Part shown: one piece after another, positions 45,471 to 53,834 of the stretch | Layout: every line of letters starts with the position of its first letter | How positions within the stretch are numbered: the first letter of the stretch is position 1 | Source: an uncultured Rhodopila sp. | GTDB taxonomy: Bacteria; Pseudomonadota; Alphaproteobacteria; Acetobacterales; Acetobacteraceae | Length of the DNA: 64,000 bases | Assembly (NCBI GenBank): GCA_903932145.1 | Contig: CAIZFE010000034.1 | Span: forward strand, 1 to 64,000 | Direction of reading: 5' to 3' | Notes under the pieces: generated by a model | Database searches by the model: none | Seen by the model: the letters and a program-made list of their open reading frames with translations, nothing else | Told to the model about the DNA's origin: nothing | Translations under genes and position numbers: made by a program

Positions 45471-46782
45471 GCAGCCGGTCCACCAAGGTCATATAGCGAT
45501 CTTGTAGTTGCATTTCGATATTTTCAAAATCAACCGGCCAGTCGCCATAGCTGCCATCCAGGCCAAGCTCCGCTTCCGAAACCACGGTCTGCCCGCTTGC
45601 ATCGCGCGTAAACCAATTCATGGAGATGTGGTCGGGTGAGACACGTTGTTCGGCAATCGCTGCCTGCAAAGCCAATATCAACAGGCTGCTGTGTGTTTCC
45701 ACAACCAGCCTGACCCCTCGTTGCGACGCCTCGATGAGCAGGTCCGCCATGACCACCTGCGCACGAGGATGGAGGTGAATTTCTGGTTGCTCCACGAATA
45801 CAAGCTGATCGGGTGTTGCCGCCAGCAGAGCAACCAGCACCGGCAACGTTTGCGAAACACCGAAGCCGACATCCGCGATATTGACTGTATCGCGCGCGCC
45901 ACCCTGGGCCGGCCCCGGCAAACGACCAATTTTTATTTCAACTCTGGTATCGTCGATGGCCTGAGTCGTCACACGCCAGGTTAGGCCGAGACGTTTGAGT
46001 GATTTTTCGAGTTCCTTTAGACGTCCGTCTTTATCGATGTTCCAACGATGGATAATGCTTGCCACGTAATCATTGAAACTACCTGGATATTTTGGTCCCT
46101 TTGCACTTATCAGATAGGTCCGCTCAGGATTGCCGCGTAAACCTGGAAGATGAATCAGATTGCTTGCTTCGACGGAAATTGCCGCTGCCGGGTTGAAAAA
46201 TGGAAACCCTATACCTGAATTTTTACTCTCGCCGGCAACCCCAGCGGCAAATACTGAGCGAGTGAGGCCTACCGCCATGCCCCCCGGTTGCTTCAGCAAA
46301 TAACGCACGATATTAGCCAGCTCAGATTTCGCGAAAACTGAGCTGGCCAGATCCTTAACCTCTTCGTCGCTGAGTTTTTGACCATTCTTCCAGATATAAT
46401 CCCTTGCCTGATGGGAAAATGCCATGGTTTCGAGATCGACCCCGCTAACACGGGATCGTCCATAAAAAAAAGATACGTAATCCTCGTTATGGAAATAGGT
46501 CGCCTCGAACGAGGGCGAAGCCTGCTTCGACGGCCCATGTGAGAAAAACTGCTCCGCACTGGTGAACCGCACCAAAGGTCCGTCGATCGCCAAAGCGCCT
46601 GGATCGAAAGCCTTCTCAAGCGTCTGTTTGAGCAGCAGCAACGGCTGCATGATCGTGCTCTTGCCCGCGCTGTTCGCGCCGGCCAGGATCGTGATCCCTT
46701 TGAGATTGACTGTCACGGGCGCAATCGCCGATTTGAAGCCAGCAATCCGTATTGCGGTAATCCTATCCGACGATCCGATCAT
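45460..46782 (-). CDS. ABC-type AAA ATPase (AAA_21/DUF3696-like)
   Basis: A 440-residue ATPase of the RecF/OLD/SMC-like group. It has Walker A GANSAGKS at 35-42, a signature-like GFGVSQTLPVLVALL around 305-320, Walker B with LVFVEQPEIHLHPRAQ and the H-loop VVETHSSLLIL. The end (GSYGDWPVDF) resembles DUF3696 ATPases. It has no TOPRIM domain, unlike OLD nucleases. The downstream overlapping gene encodes a PIN-like nuclease. Such ATPase-nuclease pairs are common among phage-defence systems, and this one is inserted between ftsY and greB with lower GC. Defence is inferred. Confidence 0.82.
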   Translation of the reverse strand: MIGSSDRITAIRIAGFKSAIAPVTVNLKGITILAGANSAGKSTIMQPLLLLKQTLEKAFDPGALAIDGPLVRFTSAEQFFSHGPSKQASPSFEATYFHNEDYVSFFYGRSRVSGVDLETMAFSHQARDYIWKNGQKLSDEEVKDLASSVFAKSELANIVRYLLKQPGGMAVGLTRSVFAAGVAGESKNSGIGFPFFNPAAAISVEASNLIHLPGLRGNPERTYLISAKGPKYPGSFNDYVASIIHRWNIDKDGRLKELEKSLKRLGLTWRVTTQAIDDTRVEIKIGRLPGPAQGGARDTVNIADVGFGVSQTLPVLVALLAATPDQLVFVEQPEIHLHPRAQVVMADLLIEASQRGVRLVVETHSSLLILALQAAIAEQRVSPDHISMNWFTRDASGQTVVSEAELGLDGSYGDWPVDFENIEMQLQDRYMTLVDRLRAG

Positions 46783-46834
46783 TGTCTCACATCAACCATC
46801 TGAACACCCTTACCACTGCCCCAGGGTATCACAC

Positions 46835-47017
46835 TTAGCCATCGATGAATTGCCATAATCTCCGAACATCCGCCGGCCCGGGGTCTAACCGGAAGGCCGC
46901 AAAAACCGATCCATTCCGGGATTCCACTATGACCAGAGGCCGGTTGCCAGTTCGACCATAGGCGAAGCCATTTGTCGCTGAGGGGGCCAGCGCCCGGTTT
47001 GGCAGGAAACGTCTCAC
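46835..47017 (-). CDS. Possible small protein upstream of the ATPase
   Basis: A 60-residue frame starting at GTG with no good ribosome site. The C-terminal part (RPLVIVESRNGSVFAAFRLD, then PGPADVRRLWQFIDG) looks protein-like, but no family was recognised. It lies 52 bases upstream of the ATPase gene on the same strand. It may be a real small gene, a gene fragment or chance. Confidence 0.3.
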   Translation of the reverse strand: MRRFLPNRALAPSATNGFAYGRTGNRPLVIVESRNGSVFAAFRLDPGPADVRRLWQFIDG

Positions 47018-47036
47018 CGATCCGCGCGGTTGTCGA

Positions 47037-47564
47037 TCACGGGGCGGCTCGCCGATCCGGATAGCGGATATTCACGATCTCCAGCATTTCCGGTCCCCGC
47101 GGCGTCCGGACTGACACTTCGTCGCCGCGCCGCGCCCGCAACAACGCCAGCGCGACCGGCGAGCCGATGCTGATCTTCCCTGCCCCCATGTCGGCCTCGT
47201 CGACGCCCACAATGCTGACGGTGACTTCCTCGTCGCGTTCGGTGACATAGGTCACGGTCGCCCCAAAGAACACGCGGTCGCGCTGGGCCTGTTCGGCCGG
47301 ATCGACGATTTCGGCATGCGCGATGCGGTTCATCAGGAAGCGCAGCCGCCCGTCGATCTGGCGCAGCCGGCGCTTGCCTTCCTTGTAATCGGCGTTCTCG
47401 CTGCGGTCGCCATTGCTGGCGGCCCAGGCAACGATCTCCACCACCCGGTGCCGTTCGGTGCGCTGAGCGGCCAGTTCCGCTTTGAGGCGACCGTGACCCT
47501 CCGGCGTCATGTAGAATTTGCCGCCTGGCAGTTTGGGCGGCCCTTCGTCATCGTCATCTTCCAT
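47037..47564 (-). CDS. greB: Transcription elongation factor GreB
   Basis: Rescues backtracked RNA polymerase by promoting transcript cleavage. About 175 residues. The N-terminal coiled coil has FYMTPEGHGRLKAELA and the tip acidic residues in SNGDRSENADYKEGKRRLR. The C-terminal FKBP-like domain ends in SIGSPVALALLRARRGDEV. The longer KEGKRRLRQIDGRLRFL stretch favours GreB over GreA. I chose the ATG at 47564; the frame is open to 47717, across the mazG start. Divergent from mazG, 64 bases away. Confidence 0.9.
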   Translation of the reverse strand: MEDDDDEGPPKLPGGKFYMTPEGHGRLKAELAAQRTERHRVVEIVAWAASNGDRSENADYKEGKRRLRQIDGRLRFLMNRIAHAEIVDPAEQAQRDRVFFGATVTYVTERDEEVTVSIVGVDEADMGAGKISIGSPVALALLRARRGDEVSVRTPRGPEMLEIVNIRYPDRRAAP

Positions 47565-47628
47565 CCAACCTCGATACCACGCCCGCAAACGCCTTGCATC
47601 CGGCTGGCCGGTCCCGTATCCGCGAGCG

Positions 47629-48426
47629 ATGACCCAAACCGCCGAAACCGAACTCCGCCGCCTGCTCGACATCATGGCCGCGTTGCGCGACCCGGACACC
47701 GGCTGTCCCTGGGACAAGCTGCAAACCTTCGAGACAATCGCGCCCTACACGATCGAGGAAGCCTACGAGGTCGCCGACGCCATCGCCCAACGCGATTTTT
47801 CAGCGCTGCCCGACGAGCTTGGCGATCTGCTGTTCCAGGTCGTCTATCACGCCCGCATGGCCGAGGAAGCCGGGCAGTTCGCCTTCGCCGACATCGCGAA
47901 ATGCATCACCGACAAGATGATCCGCCGGCATCCTCATGTTTTCGGGGACGCGGCGGCGCGGGATGCCGCCGCCCAGACCGCGGCCTGGGAAGTGCAAAAA
48001 TCGGCGGAACGGGCCGCCCGCAAGCAATCCGGTACGTTGGCCGGGGTCCCGGTCGGCCTCCCTGCCCTGACCCGAGCGCTGAAGCTGACAAACCGAGCGG
48101 CTCGGGTTGGGTTCGACTGGCCGGATGCGGAACAGGTTCTGGCCAAATTGGACGAGGAAATTCAGGAGCTGAAGGCCGAACTCTCGGATGCCGATCCGGT
48201 GCGGCTGACCGATGAGGTCGGCGATATGCTGTTCGTCCTGGCCAATCTGGCGCGCAAGCTGAACCTGGACCCGGAGACGTGCCTGCGTCACGCGAACGAG
48301 AAATTCTCCCGCCGATTCAATGCCATGGAACGTGCCTTCGAAGCGGACGCCAAGAGCATGCGGGATTTGTCACTGGACGAACTGGAGGCCGGCTGGCAGC
48401 GCGTTAAGGCGGCGGAGCGCGAGTAG
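47629..48426 (+). CDS. mazG: Nucleoside triphosphate pyrophosphohydrolase MazG
   Basis: Hydrolyses NTPs and dNTPs to monophosphates, a house-cleaning enzyme. 265 residues with two MazG domains. The first has CPWDKLQTFETI, the EEAYEV glutamates and DELGDLLFQVVYHARMAEE. The second has the matching EEIQELKAEL and DEVGDMLFVLANLARK. I chose the ATG at 47629 (MTQTAETELRRL), which starts at the family N-terminus; the frame is open upstream over greB. Confidence 0.94.
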   Translation: MTQTAETELRRLLDIMAALRDPDTGCPWDKLQTFETIAPYTIEEAYEVADAIAQRDFSALPDELGDLLFQVVYHARMAEEAGQFAFADIAKCITDKMIRRHPHVFGDAAARDAAAQTAAWEVQKSAERAARKQSGTLAGVPVGLPALTRALKLTNRAARVGFDWPDAEQVLAKLDEEIQELKAELSDADPVRLTDEVGDMLFVLANLARKLNLDPETCLRHANEKFSRRFNAMERAFEADAKSMRDLSLDELEAGWQRVKAAERE

Positions 48427-48474
48427 CGCACCGATCCCAACGGCCAGGATCGGCGCATCACAGCCCTGGTTGCC

Positions 48475-48975
48475 TTATTGGTGGACGAACGGGATCAGCC
48501 CTTTCGCGACCGCGGCTTCCTGCATCTCGACCGGCAGCCCCCTCGCGTCAACGACCAAGCCATCAACCCGAATCAGCCACACCGTCGGACTGGTGCCCAG
48601 ACGGCTCGGCAGGGTCCAGGTATGATCGAACTGGCCGATGCCCAACGCGTCTCGCACCAGCTTGGCCTTGTTGCCGCCGGTGCTGGCGCCGATCCCGAAA
48701 TGTCCGCACAGTTCGGCCATCGCCATATATGGCTTCGACGCTTTGTCATGCAGGAAATTGACCTGGCCAAGGGCGTACAGAACCGCACAGGCCCATGTGC
48801 GCGGATTGCCGCTGGTGAGAGGGCTGGGCCGCTTGCGGCACAGACCGGCAATCGCAAAACGGGCCAGTTCGCCATATTCCGCGTTCAGATGCTCCGTGCA
48901 AAACGTGTCGGTCAGCGCGGCCAGCGTGGCGAAGGAGTCTTCCGACCCCTTCGGCACTTTCATCGATTTCGCCAT
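48475..48975 (-). CDS. DUF6398 domain protein
   Basis: A protein of about 166 residues matching the DUF6398 pattern: LAALTDTFCTEHLNAEYGEL, the block KRPSPLTSGNPRTWACAVLYALGQVNFL, then GHFGIGASTGGNKAK and a WTLPSRLG end. The family has no known function and often occurs beside SEC-C-motif proteins. I chose the ATG at 48975; GGAAGG lies about 13 bases upstream. It is 35 bases downstream of a SEC-C/DUF1186 gene, probably one operon. Confidence 0.8.
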   Translation of the reverse strand: MAKSMKVPKGSEDSFATLAALTDTFCTEHLNAEYGELARFAIAGLCRKRPSPLTSGNPRTWACAVLYALGQVNFLHDKASKPYMAMAELCGHFGIGASTGGNKAKLVRDALGIGQFDHTWTLPSRLGTSPTVWLIRVDGLVVDARGLPVEMQEAAVAKGLIPFVHQ

Positions 48976-49010
48976 CGTCGTGACAACCTTCCGATTCAGG
49001 GCTTTGGTTT

Positions 49011-49850
49011 TTACAGGCAACACTTCTTGTATTTCTTGCCGCTGCCGCACGGACAAGGGTCGTTGCGTCCAACCTCCTGGCGTTTCTGTAATAAACGGAT
49101 ATCCCCCTCCCAATGACTGTCCGCCGAACGCCCGAGCCGGCCGCCATCAGCGCGTGAATCGCGGGAGGCCTTGTTCGGGCGGGGCTCCCTCAATCCCAGT
49201 TCAATTTCGACAACTTCCAAGGTGCCATGAAAGAGGCTCTCGACAGCGCCTCGACGGAAGGCCGCGCGAATCGCATCAATCGCCTCGACGGCCCGGAGTT
49301 CGACCAATCTCGATACGGCCGCACCGATGACAACTTTGCTTTCGTTCCGGCGCTGTGGCAGCATTTTGGCCACGATCTCGATGCCGATGTCGCGATACTC
49401 CGGATGTCGTTCCACGATCGCGGCGACCCCTGACATGGCCGCGACCATCGACCATTCCAAATGCGACCGATCCGCCAGGTAAGCGGCGAGTGGCGCCATC
49501 GCGGCCGGCCCGATCATGCCGAACACCTCGGGGACTTCGATAATGCAATCATCGTCGATCGTGGACGGATCGAAGAGTGCCAACAGCGGTTCGATCGCTG
49601 CCTCGGCGCGCAACTGTCCCAGGGCGCGCCAAGCATGAAGGGGCGCCCAGACTTCGATAGCCTCGCGATCGAGTGCGCTTAATTGCGCGTCACAGGCCAT
49701 GCGGATCAACGCGTCGGAATGTTCAGGGCCAAACCCGAACCGCGTAACGTAGTCGGGCCATTTTTTGTGATTAAACTCTGTAGATTCGCCGAAGGTCAGC
49801 AACTGGCGGACCGGGTCCACATAGTCGGCGGTGATGGCTGCGATATCCAT
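49011..49850 (-). CDS. DUF1186/HEAT-like protein with C-terminal SEC-C zinc motif
   Basis: A protein of about 279 residues. The body is helical with repeat-like blocks (ALGQLRAEAAIEPLLALFDP, MIGPAAMAPLAAYLAD), as in DUF1186 proteins. The C-terminus is a SEC-C zinc-binding motif, GRNDPCPCGSGKKYKKCCL. The motif also occurs at the end of SecA, where it binds SecB, and appears in many unrelated proteins. I chose the ATG at 49850 (MDIAAITADYVDP); the frame is open much further, but over the opposite MBL gene. Function unknown. Confidence 0.85.
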   Translation of the reverse strand: MDIAAITADYVDPVRQLLTFGESTEFNHKKWPDYVTRFGFGPEHSDALIRMACDAQLSALDREAIEVWAPLHAWRALGQLRAEAAIEPLLALFDPSTIDDDCIIEVPEVFGMIGPAAMAPLAAYLADRSHLEWSMVAAMSGVAAIVERHPEYRDIGIEIVAKMLPQRRNESKVVIGAAVSRLVELRAVEAIDAIRAAFRRGAVESLFHGTLEVVEIELGLREPRPNKASRDSRADGGRLGRSADSHWEGDIRLLQKRQEVGRNDPCPCGSGKKYKKCCL

Positions 49851-50051
49851 CAGTCTGTATCCGTTTTCCAGTGATTGAGGCCACATTGACGATCGCGTCT
49901 GCGAAGGTCCGTCGGACCGGATGCTTCGAGTCGATCGGCTGGATTGTCTCAGCAACGCCAGCCCGAGACAACCACCAGGATAGCGGCGGTTGCCGGCCCG
50001 TCCGATCCGCGATATCGGCTGGACTAACGCGATGGGGTGGGGAAAACGAAC

Positions 50052-50801
50052 ATGCAAGATTATCAGCTCGACATTCTGGTTCAGGGCTATCCGGGGAAAT
50101 CCGTCTGCCATGGCGGCCTGGGCTGGAGCACGATCGTCCTGCTGCGGGGCAACGGCAGGGTCGCGCTGATCGATTGCGGCACGTTCAGCCATCGCGCCAA
50201 CCTGATCGCCGGTTTGCAGCGGCACGGGCTGACTCCGGCCGACGTGACGGACGTGGTGCTGACCCACTCGCATCATGATCACTCGATCAACTGGGTGCTG
50301 TTTCCGGAGGCAACCATCTGGATCGGCGGCGAGGAACTGGACTGGTCGGTGAAGGAACCCTGGGGCAGCACGCCGGTGCCGGAGCTTTATGTGCGTGAAC
50401 TGGCCGGGTCGCCTCAGTTGAAGCGGATCAGGCATGGCGACACCGTGCTGCCGGGGATGCTGGCGTATGACGCACCGGGGCATACGCCGGGGCATCTGAT
50501 TTTCATGCTGTCCGGTAATGACCGGGATATTCTGTTCACCGGCGATGCCGCCAAGAACCGGATCGAGTTGCTGACCCGGGCGGCGGACATGACCTACGAT
50601 CCCGCCGTCACCGCTGCCTCGATCGACACCATGTGGACGCTGTGGCGGCAGCGCCCGGGCACACTGCTGGTGCCGGGCCATGATATGCCGATGGTGCTGG
50701 AGGACGGCGTGCCGGTGTTCGTCGGCAAGCGTGAGGCGGCGATCGTGTCGTGGTTCGAAGGATCGCTGGAACAGATGACGCGGTTTGAGTTGGTGCTGTA
50801 A
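50052..50801 (+). CDS. MBL-fold metallo-hydrolase
   Basis: A metallo-beta-lactamase-fold hydrolase of 249 residues. Zinc ligands are in LTHSHHDHSINW (the HxHxDH motif), a later His in DAPGHTPGHL, Asp in LFTGDAAKN and His in VPGHDMP. The broad fold covers lactonases, glyoxalases and others. I chose the ATG at 50052 with a GGTGGGG run upstream. Divergent from the SEC-C gene, about 200 bases away. Substrate unknown. Confidence 0.9.
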   Translation: MQDYQLDILVQGYPGKSVCHGGLGWSTIVLLRGNGRVALIDCGTFSHRANLIAGLQRHGLTPADVTDVVLTHSHHDHSINWVLFPEATIWIGGEELDWSVKEPWGSTPVPELYVRELAGSPQLKRIRHGDTVLPGMLAYDAPGHTPGHLIFMLSGNDRDILFTGDAAKNRIELLTRAADMTYDPAVTAASIDTMWTLWRQRPGTLLVPGHDMPMVLEDGVPVFVGKREAAIVSWFEGSLEQMTRFELVL

Positions 50802-50810
50802 CGGGCGCGA

Positions 50811-51010
50811 TCAACCTTCCTCGCGCAACAATCCCGCCAGTGCCGTCAGCCCGATGGCCTGGACATCGTTGTCCAACGGCACAGGATCGTCCCCACCGTA
50901 AACCACGAAGCGCCGCGCGGTGTAGATTGAGCGCGTCGTTTCCCCGATCGCCCGCGCGAGGCTGGTCTTGCGACCTGACGCCGACCGAGCAACGCGACGG
51001 CGGGGGACGT
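50811..51010 (-). other. Open reading fragment without a start
   Basis: From a TGA just upstream, a frame without a usable start runs to a TGA at 50811-50813. It ends NDVQAIGLTALAGLLREEG, which looks protein-like. No family was recognised. It may be the 3' remnant of a lost gene. The wider gap 50802-51506 holds only this, an inverted repeat at 51053-51093 and nothing else I can support. Confidence 0.3.
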
Positions 51011-51052
51011 GACGAGCTCAGAAGTGGTCCGGCTTGGACGCGACGGGTCAGC

Positions 51053-51093
51053 ATCCTTGCAAATTGAACGTCAGGTTTTCGATTTGCAAGGAT
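51053..51093. repeat. Perfect 12-bp inverted repeat
   Basis: ATCCTTGCAAAT (51053-51064) and ATTTGCAAGGAT (51082-51093) are perfect inverted arms around 17 bases, in a 700-base gap without genes. Could be an operator, a structure-forming site or the end of a lost element. Confidence 0.7.
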
Positions 51094-51506
51094 AAGTCCT
51101 GAGATACGCGGGATTGATTTGCAACGGATCGCCGGATTCCACCGAGAGGACGCGAGGACTCGCGCGGCCCGAATCCCTGTATTGTTCGATCCCGTTAAGC
51201 ATTTATTTACTTTTATCGGATAAGCTGCGTCCGCGACGATGGAAGCAGGCCCAACATGAGTCATGACGTACCTCCCGATCGGGCGTTGCACGCTTCGGGG
51301 GGCAGTCCGGACGTTCCGTGGTGCTGATCCTTGCCGGTGACCGCGCCGGGGCTGCGGCACTTCAGTTAGGAGTTGAACTGACGCCGCACCTGTGCCGTTC
51401 GAGAAACCGGCGTTCCGCGGCATCGGCGCGGCGGTTTCCCGGTTCCGGCCTGACCGCGATCCAACGGGACCGGTGTGAGGTCAGATCGCGATTACATGCA
51501 GTTTCG

Positions 51507-52232
51507 TTAGCCCTGATTATCCAACTCCGCCACGCCGCTGTTGCGATCAGCATAAGCCGACTGGAAGCCAGGCCGAAGCTGCCAGCGCCGCCAGAACGCA
51601 TCCAGATGCTCAAACCGCTCGTCCAGCGGGGTGGCGTTGACGGGAAACTTGGAAAACGCGATCGCGGTTGCCAGCGTGATATCCGAGAAAGTCGGCGCGT
51701 CGCCGCCGAGCATCCAGTCGCGTCCGTCCGACAGATGCTGGTTGACCAGGCCGGCATGCGCCAGCGCCTCTTTGCGGCAATGCTCGCCCCAAGCCGTGTT
51801 GGTGGTCAGTTCCAGCTTCGGACCGAGGCCGTTATGCTGAACGTGAAACATCGTGGTGATCCGGTAAAGGATATGCACCCAGATGCGGTTGTCCCACATG
51901 GTGTCGAGACCCTGCTGCAACGGCGTCTCGCCCATGATCTTCCGCCCGGGGTAGGACTGGTCGAGATAGCGGACGATGGCGGCGGTTTCGGCCAAAAAAC
52001 TGCCATCCGCCAACTGGAGAGTCGGGGTCTCACCCCACGGGTTCATCCTCAGATGCGGCCATTGCCGCTGCTCGCCCACCGGCGCCATGTTGTAAACGCG
52101 CTCTTCGAACTGATCGGCGATCCCCTTCTCGTGCATGAACAGGCGCAGGCGCTGCGGGTTGGGGAACGCGGAGGGCGAGGTGAAGATGCGGAGACCCGGC
52201 GAACCGGCGGACTGGATATTTGCGGTGTTCAC
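51507..52232 (-). CDS. Glutathione S-transferase family protein
   Basis: A 241-residue GST. The thioredoxin-like N-terminal domain has SPSAFPNPQRLRLFMHEKG, the cis-Pro block NPWGETPTLQL and the glutathione-binding DGSFLAETAAIVRYLD. The all-helical C-terminal domain includes PTFSDITLATAIAF. It is divergent from a TetR regulator with two operator-like palindromes between them, so it is probably induced by a TetR ligand. Likely detoxification of an electrophile; substrate unknown. Confidence 0.92.
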   Translation of the reverse strand: MNTANIQSAGSPGLRIFTSPSAFPNPQRLRLFMHEKGIADQFEERVYNMAPVGEQRQWPHLRMNPWGETPTLQLADGSFLAETAAIVRYLDQSYPGRKIMGETPLQQGLDTMWDNRIWVHILYRITTMFHVQHNGLGPKLELTTNTAWGEHCRKEALAHAGLVNQHLSDGRDWMLGGDAPTFSDITLATAIAFSKFPVNATPLDERFEHLDAFWRRWQLRPGFQSAYADRNSGVAELDNQG

Positions 52233-52242
52233 GATGACTGTC

Positions 52243-52262
52243 CCTACCTGTCAATTGGTAGG
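52243..52262. promoter_or_regulatory. Candidate TetR operator 1
   Basis: CCTACC, 8 bases, GGTAGG: a 20-bp site with perfect 6-base inverted arms, 11 bases upstream of the GST start codon. A second site of the same spacing is at 52297-52316. Confidence 0.65.
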
Positions 52263-52296
52263 GAGCGGTTATGGCTTTAACTTAGAACCGTCAAGC

Positions 52297-52316
52297 CCTA
52301 TCTTCCACTTGGTAGG
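52297..52316. promoter_or_regulatory. Candidate TetR operator 2
   Basis: CCTATC, 8 bases, GGTAGG: the same architecture as the site at 52243 with one arm mismatch, 14 bases upstream of the TetR start codon. The pair fits autoregulation plus control of the GST gene. Confidence 0.6.
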
Positions 52317-52330
52317 TTGAGGGCAGCCCA

Positions 52331-52894
52331 GTGAGTACGAGTTCCAAAGAGGCGATTCTGGCGGCGGCCAAGCGGACCGCCATGGCGCATGGCTACAGCG
52401 GCCTGAATTTCCGCACGCTCGCGGATGAGGTGGGTATCAAGGCCGCGAGCATATACCATTATTTCCCGAGCAAGGCCGATCTCGGGGCGGCGGTGGCGAA
52501 GCGCTATTGGGAGGATATCGTTGACGACCTTGAAGCGATCTCCGCCGAGTCACCCGATCCGATCCGCTGCCTGCATCGGTATCCCGGCATTTTCCGCACG
52601 TCGCTCGAGAACGGCAATCGCATGTGCCTGTGCAGCTTCATGGCCGCCGAATATGACGATCTGCCGGACGCGGTGAAGACCGAGGTCCAGGCCTTCGCCG
52701 ACGTCAACGTGGCGTGGCTCGGCCGGGTTTTGATCGAGGCGGGCGTGGTCGGTTCGGTGGAAAGCGAGAATCGGGCTCGCGCCATCTTCGCCGCCATAGC
52801 CGGCGCCCAACTGATGGCGCGGAGCCGGGCGGATATCGCGCTGTATGACGGGTTGATCGATAGCTATCGGCTGGCTGGGCTGCTGCCGAGGTAA
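52331..52894 (+). CDS. TetR/AcrR family transcriptional regulator
   Basis: A 187-residue repressor. The N-terminal helix-turn-helix reads FRTLADEVGIKAASIYHYFPSK, classical for the family. The C-terminal half is the ligand-binding helical domain; GNRMCLCSFMAAE contains two cysteines that might make it redox- or electrophile-sensitive. GTG start with GAGGGC upstream. Divergent from the GST gene, which it probably regulates through the two palindromes between them. Confidence 0.92.
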   Translation: MSTSSKEAILAAAKRTAMAHGYSGLNFRTLADEVGIKAASIYHYFPSKADLGAAVAKRYWEDIVDDLEAISAESPDPIRCLHRYPGIFRTSLENGNRMCLCSFMAAEYDDLPDAVKTEVQAFADVNVAWLGRVLIEAGVVGSVESENRARAIFAAIAGAQLMARSRADIALYDGLIDSYRLAGLLPR

Positions 52895-53028
52895 GGGGTG
52901 CGGGCCGCCTCCGTCTGTGCGGCGTGTTAACCGGCCGTTAAGGTTTTTCTGTCACTCTTGATCCTTGTCTGCTTTGGCTTTTCCCGCGGCCCCATCCGAA
53001 TGCCCCCGACCTCAGAACCCGAGCACCC

Positions 53029-53250
53029 ATGCCATTGCCGTGTAACCGGCCTTACGCCCGCACTCGCTTGGATCGTGCCTATATCGCTATTCAGTTGGAC
53101 CTGAGCGAGTATGAGGTCAAAGCGCGATTGCATGCGTTGAAGCGTGCCGCTGGACTGCGCGGAGACGAGTCCGTCGTGATTTGTCTCGATGACGGCGAGG
53201 ATTATGATAGTCTTTCCGAGGAAGCGATTGGGAACCTGTATGATCCGTGA
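53029..53250 (+). CDS. Small protein of unknown function
   Basis: A 73-residue frame. The central helix YEVKARLHALKRAAGLRGDE and acidic end DDGEDYDSLSEEAIGNLYDP look protein-like. No ribosome site is clear and no family was recognised. It ends 18 bases before the DUF4279 gene, so it may share its transcript. Confidence 0.4.
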   Translation: MPLPCNRPYARTRLDRAYIAIQLDLSEYEVKARLHALKRAAGLRGDESVVICLDDGEDYDSLSEEAIGNLYDP

Positions 53251-53268
53251 AAGGACTGCTTAGCCGCT

Positions 53269-53772
53269 ATGCCGCACATACCCTTGGCAACGCTCAGGAT
53301 TTTCGCCGACGACCTCCGGGTTGATGTTGTTGGGTCTATGATCGGCGAAGTGCCGACGAAGGCGGCGAACAAGGGCGAGATCCTGTCGGTCAGTTCGACG
53401 GGGCGCCCGGTTATTGCCAGGACCGGAACGTGGTTCATCACCACGAAAGGGCGCCCGTTGGGCGATGATCCCGCAACGCACCTGGCATGGGTGGTCGGAC
53501 TGGTGAAGCAACATTTGGCTGCCATCAGGGGGCAATTTCCGGCGGTCAGGGCTGATCTGTCGTTATTGGTTCAGGACGCCGATTTTGCCCCCTCCGATCT
53601 GCCGAACGAGCTGCTGAAACAGGCGGTGGAGATCGGTGAACTGGAAATCGAAAATCCGGATAATGGCCTGGATCTGTTTCTGAACGCAGACAGTCTGGCC
53701 TGCGACGTGCGGCCTTGTCTCGACCGAGAGCCTATAGAAGCGTCTGGTCGAGGCAATCAACATGGTGCTTGA
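53269..53772 (+). CDS. DUF4279 domain protein
   Basis: A 167-residue protein whose first 140 residues fit DUF4279: TLRIFADDLRVDVVGSMIGE, then the Lys-Gly turn TKAANKGE and ARTGTWFITT. The function of the family is unknown. The last 25 residues (from about SLACDVRPC) have no family counterpart and may come from readthrough into decayed DNA. AGGA lies about 13 bases before the ATG. It belongs to a run of small, partly broken genes up to 54314. Confidence 0.75.
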   Translation: MPHIPLATLRIFADDLRVDVVGSMIGEVPTKAANKGEILSVSSTGRPVIARTGTWFITTKGRPLGDDPATHLAWVVGLVKQHLAAIRGQFPAVRADLSLLVQDADFAPSDLPNELLKQAVEIGELEIENPDNGLDLFLNADSLACDVRPCLDREPIEASGRGNQHGA

Positions 53773-53834
53773 GCGCCGTGGCAAGCCAAACGGCATCGAG
53801 GTCATTGCCGGCGTGCGAAAGCGGACTACATGAT

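Noticed and set aside
49851-50681. N-terminal extension of the SEC-C gene by about 277 codons
   Set aside because: It runs antisense through the MBL hydrolase; the ATG at 49850 begins the recognisable domain.
50811-51010. Transposase C-terminus for the startless fragment
   Set aside because: The ending looked faintly like a Tn3-type tail, but no catalytic motif or terminal repeat supports it.
51318-52280. Long plus-strand frame of 320 codons opposite the GST gene
   Set aside because: It lies antisense to a clear GST, its product is rich in Arg/His/Gln without family motifs, and it is explained by high GC on the opposite strand.
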